From assembly GCF_017874235.1 (NCBI RefSeq), contig NZ_JAGGLC010000002.1, positions 310,001 through 374,000 on the forward strand: a DNA stretch of 64,000 nt. Direction: 5' to 3'. The stretch is from Halolamina salifodinae. GTDB taxonomy: Archaea > Halobacteriota > Halobacteria > Halobacteriales > Haloferacaceae. Position 1 is the first letter of the stretch; each line of letters starts with the position of its first letter. The translations under genes and the position numbers were made by a program. Below are positions 57,870 to 64,000 of this stretch, piece after piece. Under the pieces are notes generated by a model, which was not told the DNA's origin, ran no database searches, and saw only the letters and a program-made list of their open reading frames with translations.

Positions 57870-58157
57870 ATGAGCGAGGAGTACGTCAGGGCGCGCGTCC
57901 ACGTCGCTGGAAAGGTGCAGGGCGTCGCCTACCGGGCCAACACCGAGGAGACGGCCAAGCGCCGCGGGGTGAACGGCTGGGTCCGGAACATGGAGGACGG
58001 CCGCGTCGAGGCTGTCTTCGAGGGCAGTCCCCGGACCGTCGAGTCGATGATCGGCTGGTGTCACACCGGCAGCCCCCACGCCGAGGTAGAGTCAGTCGAC
58101 GTCGAGTACGAGGAGCCACGCAGCGCAGATGGCTTCCACGTGCGCTGGTCCGGCTGA
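57870..58157 (+). CDS. acyP: Acylphosphatase
   Basis: A 95-residue protein. The substrate loop with catalytic Arg is KVQGVAYRANTEETA and the catalytic Asn lies in GVNGWVRNMEDGRVEAVFEG. Size and both motifs match the family fully. It hydrolyses acyl phosphates in the cytoplasm. It starts 91 bases from the divergent phosphohexomutase. Confidence 0.92.
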   Translation: MSEEYVRARVHVAGKVQGVAYRANTEETAKRRGVNGWVRNMEDGRVEAVFEGSPRTVESMIGWCHTGSPHAEVESVDVEYEEPRSADGFHVRWSG

Positions 58158-58247
58158 TTCTGAGGCCACGGCGGTGGGGCGTCCGCGGAGGCACCCAGTT
58201 CGCCGCAGTCGGAACGATTTAACCATGCGGGTGCAACGCACACCCTG

Positions 58248-58979
58248 ATGCGACACGCACGCTTCCGAGACCCGAGTGGCGCGGTACGGCGCGGCGAGTG
58301 GCACGGTGACAGCGTCTCCTTCGCGGGCGAGACGTACGACCTCGAGGAGGTCGATCTGCTCGCGCCGACTGAACCGAACAAACTCGTCTGTGTCGGGCGC
58401 AACTACGTCGCCCACGCCGAGGAGCACGACACCGACGTTCCTGACCGGCCGCTACTCTTCCTGAAGCCACCGAACACCGTCGCCGGCCATGGCGACACCG
58501 TCACGCTCCCGACCGGGAAGGAACAGGTCGAGTGGGAGGCCGAACTCGGCGTCATCATCGAGAAACAGGCCAAACACGTCGACGCCGCGGACGCGATGGA
58601 GTACGTCGCGGGCTACACCTGCGTCGACGACGTGTCGAACCGCGACGACCAGCGCAGCGAGTCCCAGTGGGTCCGCGGGAAGGCGTTCGACGGCGCCGCC
58701 CCGGTCGGCCCCTGCATCGCCGACCCGGAGCACGTCCCCGAGGACGCGACGATCCAGACGCGCGTGAACGGCGAGGTCCAGCAGGACGCCACCATCGACC
58801 AGATGGTGTTCGACGTGCCCACGCTGATCGAGGAGATCACGACCTACATGACGCTGGAACCGGGCGACGTGGTCGCGACAGGCACGCCCGAGGGCGTCGG
58901 TCCGTTCGACGACGGCGACACCGTCGAGATCGAGGTCGAGGGCGTCGGCGTGCTCGAACACGAGGTGCGACAGGATTGA
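58248..58979 (+). CDS. FAH-family hydrolase/isomerase
   Basis: A 243-residue protein with the fumarylacetoacetate hydrolase fold. KLVCVGRNYVAHAEEH precedes the metal-binding Glu pair in EWEAELGVIIEK, Asp in CVDDVSNRDDQ and the later GTPEGVGPF. It is the small single-domain type acting on beta-diketo acids such as acylpyruvates or homoprotocatechuate intermediates. Substrate unknown. Confidence 0.87.
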   Translation: MRHARFRDPSGAVRRGEWHGDSVSFAGETYDLEEVDLLAPTEPNKLVCVGRNYVAHAEEHDTDVPDRPLLFLKPPNTVAGHGDTVTLPTGKEQVEWEAELGVIIEKQAKHVDAADAMEYVAGYTCVDDVSNRDDQRSESQWVRGKAFDGAAPVGPCIADPEHVPEDATIQTRVNGEVQQDATIDQMVFDVPTLIEEITTYMTLEPGDVVATGTPEGVGPFDDGDTVEIEVEGVGVLEHEVRQD

Positions 58980-59004
58980 GCCGGCGAGAAGCGGGAGGTC
59001 GCCG

Positions 59005-59322
59005 ATGATCGTCCGCGTCTGGCACGGCTGGACGGCCCCGGAGGACGCCGACGCCTACGAGGCGTTCCTCACCGACGAGGCGGATGGCCTGCTCGCGACG
59101 ATGTCGGGCGAGGGGTATCTGGGCTACGACCTGCTCCGCCGGGCGGCCGGCGATGAGGTGGAGTTCGTGACCCAGATCCGCTTTGCTGACTACGGCGCCG
59201 TCGCCGAGTTCGCCGGCGAGAACTACGAGGAGGCCCACATCCCTGCGACGGCACGCGAACTGCTCAGTCGCTGGGAGGACGAAGCCGTCCACTACGAACA
59301 GCGGGCGAGCGACCGCGTCTGA
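59005..59322 (+). CDS. ABM-superfamily small monooxygenase-like protein
   Basis: A 105-residue dimeric alpha/beta-barrel-type protein: VRVWHGWTAPEDADAYEAFL and VTQIRFADYGAVAEFAGENY match the antibiotic-biosynthesis-monooxygenase fold. It follows the FAH gene by 25 bases and may be in its operon. Activity not predictable. Confidence 0.72.
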   Translation: MIVRVWHGWTAPEDADAYEAFLTDEADGLLATMSGEGYLGYDLLRRAAGDEVEFVTQIRFADYGAVAEFAGENYEEAHIPATARELLSRWEDEAVHYEQRASDRV

Positions 59323-59352
59323 GGAGGAGGCGCGCGTCGTGGCGGTCGGCGC

Positions 59353-59574
59353 CTACCGACCGTACGTGAACTTCCGGACTGCGGCGTTCAGCCGCGAGGT
59401 CACGTTGCCCATCCACGCGACGGGGGAAACACGCCGGACTTGGGACTCGTCGACCTCGATTCGTTCGTCGCCGAACGGGTCCCGCGGCCCGTCCTCACTG
59501 TCGGCGTTGACCGCGTCGACGACGGTGGTCATCGAACAGCGTCCGCACGCCTCGGTCGGCCCCTCGTCGGACAT
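59353..59574 (-). CDS. Small protein, unknown
   Basis: A 73-residue protein with a single CxxC (EACGRCSMTTVVDAVNAD) near the N-terminus and a basic C-terminus (NAAVRKFTYGR). It is convergent with the ABM-like gene. No family recognised. Confidence 0.5.
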   Translation of the reverse strand: MSDEGPTEACGRCSMTTVVDAVNADSEDGPRDPFGDERIEVDESQVRRVSPVAWMGNVTSRLNAAVRKFTYGR

Positions 59575-59690
59575 GGCCGAGCGTTAGTGGTCCACGTGCA
59601 TAGTTCTCACGGCGCGCACGCGACGGGCTTTTACCGGTCGTGTGGCATCTACGGGCATGGACCTGCGAACCGCCCGCCCGAGGAGCGACC

Positions 59691-60317
59691 ATGAGTGACG
59701 CCGCGGGCGACGAGGGCGAGCGCGCGCCCGAGGAGCTACCGGCGGAGATCCGCGAGGCGGTCCCGACCTGGGACGACGAGTACTTCGACCGGGTCAGCGA
59801 CCGCCTGATGTACAGCTACGACCTCGAACGGGACTACACGGTCGACGGCAAGCGCTTCGACCTCTACGGCGAGTACCGGATGCGTCGCCAGAAGCAGTTC
59901 TTCCATCCGGCGCTCTCCTACGGCGACCACGAGACCGAAGAACACCTGTTCGCCCGCCGGATCGACCGGCCGACCCCCCGCGAACTGGAGTCGCTCGTCG
60001 ATCTGGGCCACGGCCTCGCCGAGGACTGGATCGTCCCGAGCGAGGAACATTTCGAGACGGTGTTCACGTTCATCGTCGTCGCCGACGAGATCCCCGAGGA
60101 GGTGGCGTCGTTCGTCGAGGGGTTCCGGGAGCGCGAACTGCTGAAGTTCGGCTACTACGGCCACTACGAGATCAATCTCGTCGTCGTCGCCCCCAACGCC
60201 GAGCACGCCGTCGCCAGTCAGGAGGCCGACGTGGCCGACGCCTTCGCGCTGTGGGGTGAGATCGAGCAGGAACGGGAAGGGCTGCTCTCGCGGTTCGCGA
60301 AGCGTTTCTGGCAGTAG
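59691..60317 (+). CDS. Haloarchaeal conserved protein, unknown
   Basis: A 208-residue protein from ATG 59691 (MSDAAGDEGERAPEELPA). It has an acidic N-terminus, then EYRMRRQKQFFHPALSYGDH, a beta-rich middle (VFTFIVVADEIPEEVASFVE) and a helical end. No signal or TM segment. Conserved-looking but unassigned; convergent with cstA. Confidence 0.65.
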   Translation: MSDAAGDEGERAPEELPAEIREAVPTWDDEYFDRVSDRLMYSYDLERDYTVDGKRFDLYGEYRMRRQKQFFHPALSYGDHETEEHLFARRIDRPTPRELESLVDLGHGLAEDWIVPSEEHFETVFTFIVVADEIPEEVASFVEGFRERELLKFGYYGHYEINLVVVAPNAEHAVASQEADVADAFALWGEIEQEREGLLSRFAKRFWQ

Positions 60318-60363
60318 TCGTTCGAACGGAGGAAAGGACCGTGGGGGACCAGGGTACGGCTGG

Positions 60364-62241
60364 TCAGTCGTCGGACGGTTCCGCTGCCGGCTGTCCGCCG
60401 CCGCCGCGGACGGTGCTGATGTTCTCGTAGCCGATCTTCACGAGCGACAGCGCAAGATAGATCAACACGAGCGCGAGCACGATCCGGACCGAGGCCGAGA
60501 TCTGTGCGCCGAGCCCGCTCGCCCCGCCCATGATCAGCTGATCGTAGAGCTGCTCTTTGAACGCGACCCACGAGAGCCCGAGCACGGTGATGGAGACCAT
60601 CAGCGCCATCGGGATGCCGGTGCTAACGAGCTGTTTGGAGTCGTCCCAGTTGGCGAGCCAGACCGTCGCGGTCAGCAGCGCCAGCGCCGCGAGGAGCTGG
60701 TTCGCGCCGCCGAACAGCGTCCACAGCGTCGCCCACTCGCCGGAGATCACGAGCACGTAGCCGATCCCACACTGGATGATCGGGTTGGTGTAGCGCCCGC
60801 GAGCGAACGAGGTGAAGTCACCGGAGAGCCCGGTGTCGGTGCCGCTACCGGGCGTACCGATGATCTCCTCCATCATATAGCGACCCAGCCGGGCCGCGGT
60901 GTCCGTCGACGTGAGCAGGAAGCTCACGAGCACCAGCGCCATGAACGGCGCGCCGTAGGCGGCCGGGATGCCGAGGCTGGTCAGGATCACGCCGCCGCCC
61001 GACGCGAAGTTGGGCAGCGCGCCGCCGATGCCGCCGCCCGCGGCGTCGGACGCGAAGCCGGCGACCGCGAGCGTCGACAGCGCCACGGAGGCCAGCAGGC
61101 CCTCGCCGAGCATGCCGCCGTAGCCGATCAGGCGGGCGTCACTCTCCTGGTTCAGCTGTTTGGCGGTCGTCCCCGAGGAGACCAGCGAGTGGAACCCGCT
61201 GATCGTCCCACACGCGATGGTCACGAACAGCATCGGGAACAGTGGGAACGGGGCTCGGCTCTCGACGCCGAGGAACCCTTCGAACGCGGCGATGCTGCTG
61301 TCGACCACCAGCGGTTCGGCGGACGTGCTGAACACCGTGCCGACGATGATGGCGACCAGCGCGCCGCCGACGCCCGCGTACAGCAGGAACGACGACAGGT
61401 AGTCACGCGGCTGGAGCAGCGTCCAGACCGGGAGTGCGCTCGCGACCGCCGCGTAGATCAGGATCACCGGGATCCAGCCCGCGACGTTCGGCGTCAGGAT
61501 GGCACTCGACTCCATCACGGCACCGGGCAGCCACGCGCCGTCGCCGAGGAAGCCAAGCAGGATGATCGTCCCCTCCGGGTACGTTCCGGCCTCGATGGCC
61601 GGGAACAGCGCCACGGGGTTGTTGATCCCGAACCAGACGCCGCCGAACACGCCCGCGACGAACACGATGGTCCCGGGGATGAACGGGGCATCGAGCTGGT
61701 AGAGGTACACCCCGAACGCGACGGCGAGTGCGATGTAGACGAAACTCGCGGTCGCCGCCGACGGGAACGCGTTCAGCACGATACCGACGACGAGTGCGAA
61801 CACCGCGACGACGAGGATGATGGTGAGGAACGCGAACCACAGCAGGAGGTTCTTCCCTCGCTCCCCGACGTACTCGCCGATGATGTAGCCGATGGACTTC
61901 CCCTCGTGTCGCATCGACCCCGACAGCGAGACGAAGTCGTGGACGGCACCCATCAGTGGGTTGCCGATGGCGATCCAGGCGAGGGCGGGTGCCCACCCCC
62001 AGATGGCGCCGGCGGTGATGGGGCCCACGATGGGCGCACCGCCCGCGATGCTCGAGAAATGGTGTCCGAGTAACACTGGTTTCTTGGACGGGACGTACTC
62101 CTGGCCGTCTTCGTACTTGTGGGCCGGCGTGTCACGTTCGTCGTCGAGATCGACGAACTGCGAGAGGTATTTCGAGTAACCGACGTACCCCACGGAGAAC
62201 GTGATAAACACCGCCGCCACGATCCAGATGATTTGTGTCAT
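60364..62241 (-). CDS. cstA: CstA-family pyruvate/peptide transporter
   Basis: A 625-residue protein with about sixteen TM helices. Its start (MTQIIWIVAAVFITFSVGYV) and the family signature GHHFSSIAGGAPIVGPITAG and later CGTISGFHSLVSSGTTAKQL are typical of CstA/BtsT. These are proton-coupled carriers of pyruvate or peptides, induced by starvation. No partner protein of the two-subunit type is seen next to it. Confidence 0.92.
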   Translation of the reverse strand: MTQIIWIVAAVFITFSVGYVGYSKYLSQFVDLDDERDTPAHKYEDGQEYVPSKKPVLLGHHFSSIAGGAPIVGPITAGAIWGWAPALAWIAIGNPLMGAVHDFVSLSGSMRHEGKSIGYIIGEYVGERGKNLLLWFAFLTIILVVAVFALVVGIVLNAFPSAATASFVYIALAVAFGVYLYQLDAPFIPGTIVFVAGVFGGVWFGINNPVALFPAIEAGTYPEGTIILLGFLGDGAWLPGAVMESSAILTPNVAGWIPVILIYAAVASALPVWTLLQPRDYLSSFLLYAGVGGALVAIIVGTVFSTSAEPLVVDSSIAAFEGFLGVESRAPFPLFPMLFVTIACGTISGFHSLVSSGTTAKQLNQESDARLIGYGGMLGEGLLASVALSTLAVAGFASDAAGGGIGGALPNFASGGGVILTSLGIPAAYGAPFMALVLVSFLLTSTDTAARLGRYMMEEIIGTPGSGTDTGLSGDFTSFARGRYTNPIIQCGIGYVLVISGEWATLWTLFGGANQLLAALALLTATVWLANWDDSKQLVSTGIPMALMVSITVLGLSWVAFKEQLYDQLIMGGASGLGAQISASVRIVLALVLIYLALSLVKIGYENISTVRGGGGQPAAEPSDD

Positions 62242-62321
62242 TCTGTAACGTACCTTCGTGATAGAGATTGTCGTGGGTCACTTAACTATTGGGGGTTTGA
62301 ATCACCCGAAGGGATCGGAAA

Positions 62322-63314
62322 TCAATCGCCAGCGGAGCCGGCGACGAACGTCGGTGCCTCGACGTCTGTATCGACGGCGAGTTCGTCGGCGACCTCGCCG
62401 AGCAGATCACCTTTCACCTCCCGGGTACGCGTCTCGATCTCCGCCAGCAGCGGCGCATCGAGCGACTCACGGACCTGATCGAGACGTTCGGCCTCCGTCT
62501 CGATTCGATCCCGGAGGTAGCGCGCCCCGCGACCGTTCTCCTCGTCGTCCGGCGCCGGGGTGAGTTTGTTCGCCACCAACCCTCGGACGGGGAGTCCCTG
62601 CTCGGCCATGTCGCCGATGGCGCGGTCGGTCTCGTTGACCGATAGCTGGTCGGGGTTCAACACGAGGAAGAACGCGGCGTCGTTGCGCAGGGCGCCGCCC
62701 GCGAACTCGAAGAACTCCTTGCGCTCCTGCAGGCGCGCGAGCACGGGGTCGCCGTCCATCACGCGCCGTGGCTCGTTGTTGCCGATAGCGGCCTTCTCGA
62801 ACAGGTCGATGCTCTGCCGGCGCTTGTGCATCAGCCGGTCGACCCAGTCCTCGAGGAACTCAGGGAGGCCGAGCAGTCGGAGCGTCGACCCCGTGGGCGC
62901 GGTGTCGAACACCACCCGGTCGTAGGGATCGCTCTGCTTCATTACCTCGACGAAGCGGTCGAACAGCGCCGACTCGTAGGCGCCGGGGGTCTGATGGGCC
63001 ATCTCCAACTGCTTGTTGATCTCGTTGACCATCGCGGCCGACACCTGATCCGAGAGGCGGTTCCGGATGTCGTCGAGGTGGGCCGTCACCTCGTCCTCGG
63101 GGTCGATCTCCAGCGCGTCGAGGCCGTCGACGCCGTCGACGGGTTCGGGCACGTCGCCGAACTGCTGGTCGAACACGTCCGAGACGGAGTGGGCCGGGTC
63201 CGTCGAGACCACCAGTGTGTCAACGCCCGCTTCCGCGCACTTGCGGGCGTACGCACACGAGACGGTGGTCTTGCCGACGCCGCCCTTCCCGCCGAAGAAG
63301 ACGAACGGCTCCAT
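62322..63314 (-). CDS. Get3/ArsA-type ATPase
   Basis: A 330-residue protein starting MEPFVFFGGKGGVGKTTVSC, with the deviant Walker A KGGVGKT. Further conserved parts are VVSTDPAHSVSDVFDQQF, RVVFDTAPTGSTLRLL and VNKLTP. A single copy of the ATPase domain suggests a homodimer of the TRC40/Get3 type (tail-anchored protein targeting), with arsenite pump ATPase as alternative; no arsB is nearby. It starts one base from the end of the next listed gene. Confidence 0.87.
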   Translation of the reverse strand: MEPFVFFGGKGGVGKTTVSCAYARKCAEAGVDTLVVSTDPAHSVSDVFDQQFGDVPEPVDGVDGLDALEIDPEDEVTAHLDDIRNRLSDQVSAAMVNEINKQLEMAHQTPGAYESALFDRFVEVMKQSDPYDRVVFDTAPTGSTLRLLGLPEFLEDWVDRLMHKRRQSIDLFEKAAIGNNEPRRVMDGDPVLARLQERKEFFEFAGGALRNDAAFFLVLNPDQLSVNETDRAIGDMAEQGLPVRGLVANKLTPAPDDEENGRGARYLRDRIETEAERLDQVRESLDAPLLAEIETRTREVKGDLLGEVADELAVDTDVEAPTFVAGSAGD

Positions 63315-63610
63315 CAGAAGTGGTACTGCTGGCCCTTGCGTTCGATCATGCTGTTCCGGTCCCAGAGCCGGCGCTCCCACGCCTCGAACTCGTCCTCGAT
63401 GTACGGCAGAATCTCGGCGGTGTAGTACGACACCGGCGAGGGGATGCCGAAGGCGTCGGGGAAGCAGGCGAGCATGAACGCGTCCTCCAGGTCCTCGGCT
63501 TCCTTCTCGATTTTCTCGTAGGCGGGGTGGCTGATCATGCCGTGGTAGAGCCCCCGAACCCACTCGTCGACGATATCCAGATAGCGCTCGATCCGTTCGG
63601 GGAGATCCAT
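63314..63610 (-). CDS. Small helical protein coupled to the Get3/ArsA ATPase gene
   Basis: A 98-residue protein from ATG 63610 (MDLPERIERYLDIVDEWVRG). It is helical and contains FMLACFPDAFGIPSPVSYYT and YIEDEFEAWERRLWDRNSMI. Its stop overlaps the start of the Get3/ArsA gene by one base, so they form an operon. Unknown function; a partner or adaptor of the ATPase is possible. Confidence 0.65.
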   Translation of the reverse strand: MDLPERIERYLDIVDEWVRGLYHGMISHPAYEKIEKEAEDLEDAFMLACFPDAFGIPSPVSYYTAEILPYIEDEFEAWERRLWDRNSMIERKGQQYHF

Positions 63611-63699
63611 CTCTCGGGGTGGTAGACCTTCTCGCGTTAAAAGCTGTCGTGGCCGCGGCGTCCGAGGGGTTGATAGGCGGCTGGCACGGAGTGACACAC

Positions 63700-64000
63700 A
63701 TGAGCGAACGCATCCCGGTCACGGTGCTCTCGGGGAGCCTCGGCGCCGGGAAGACCACGCTGCTGAACCACCTGCTCGCGGGCGCGGGCGACCGCGACAT
63801 CGCCGTGCTCGTCAACGACATGGGCGACGTGAACGTCGACGCGGAGTTGGTCGCTGAGGGCTCGGAGACCGACGTGGCCGGCGACGTCGAGGAGCTATCG
63901 AACGGCTGTATCTGCTGTGAGCTACAGGACGACCTCGAGAGCGCAGTAGTCCGCCTCGCGCGCGAGTACGCGTTCGACCATCTCGTCGTCGAGTCCTCGG
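63700..64000 (+). CDS. CobW/COG0523 G3E GTPase, partial (5' part)
   Basis: Starts at ATG 63700 and runs off the window. The Walker A is LSGSLGAGKTTLLNHLL and the metal-binding motif SNGCICCEL is near residue 71. These identify a CobW-family metallochaperone GTPase, which delivers zinc, cobalt or another metal to a target enzyme. Divergent from the Get3 operon. Confidence 0.9.
   Translation, partial: MSERIPVTVLSGSLGAGKTTLLNHLLAGAGDRDIAVLVNDMGDVNVDAELVAEGSETDVAGDVEELSNGCICCELQDDLESAVVRLAREYAFDHLVVESS

Noticed and set aside
60256..62073. 605-residue plus-strand frame opposite cstA
   Set aside because: Antisense shadow of a clear CstA transporter; low-complexity Arg/His/Asp content.

Overview
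The window is chromosomal DNA of a halophilic archaeon (class Halobacteria). The flanks are GC-rich, the proteins are strongly acidic, and several families are typical of haloarchaea (bat-type HTH regulators, TRASH-domain AsnC regulators, a PilB/PilC pilus locus, haloarchaeal DUF proteins). In the middle lies an AT-richer island of about 25.5 kb, which is an integrated virus-like element.

Left flank (1-21970): a type IV pilus-like locus on the minus strand (secretion ATPase, membrane platform and three pilin-like proteins, the last cut by the window edge). Then an AsnC-TRASH regulator and a proline/hydroxyproline catabolism cluster (regulator, proline racemase/hydroxyproline epimerase, NSS sodium symporter with a small partner, proline dehydrogenase). 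After these come tRNA-Arg(CCU), TatA, a peroxiredoxin, an HD-domain hydrolase, an MFS transporter, a UDG-fold protein, a J-domain membrane protein, an MBL-fold hydrolase, an FAD oxidoreductase, a gene remnant and a small HExxH membrane protein.

Integrated element (22025-47519): it starts in the 3' end of an intact tRNA-Gly(UCC) gene and ends at a 22-bp copy of that tRNA end, next to a tyrosine integrase. The minus-strand backbone has the gene order and protein topologies of the pleolipovirus core: a VP3-like four-TM protein, a spike-like protein with coiled coil and C-terminal anchor, ORF6-like and ORF7-like membrane proteins, and a VP8-like P-loop ATPase. An extra PKD/TSP3-type surface protein sits between VP3-like and spike. 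Replication appears to rest on an element-encoded MCM helicase, co-transcribed with two ribbon-helix-helix proteins. The left part holds cargo: small zinc-finger and secreted proteins, a membrane HExxH protein, a serine recombinase, a DNA methyltransferase with an Mrr-type endonuclease, and an unassigned three-gene operon (unknown protein, PD-(D/E)xK nuclease, helix-hairpin-helix protein). A large HEPN-like (DUF4209-like) protein with an MCM-type winged helix lies beside the integrase. A 12-14 bp motif, CTGTTGGTAATGTT, recurs across the backbone but is absent from the cargo block (about 24.0-33.7 kb). Two tRNA-like T-arm structures flank the VP3-like/PKD segment.

Right flank (47520-64000): an HNH-membrane fusion, a DUF5787-like protein, a Nudix hydrolase, a uS10-like protein, an NhaC antiporter, an M20 amidohydrolase, a decayed IS transposase, tRNA-Arg(UCG), a RecA/KaiC-fold ATPase, a CoA-binding protein, a phosphohexomutase, acylphosphatase, an FAH-family hydrolase, small proteins, a CstA transporter, a Get3/ArsA ATPase and the start of a CobW-type GTPase. 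All functions are inferred from motifs and context read by eye; no database search was run.
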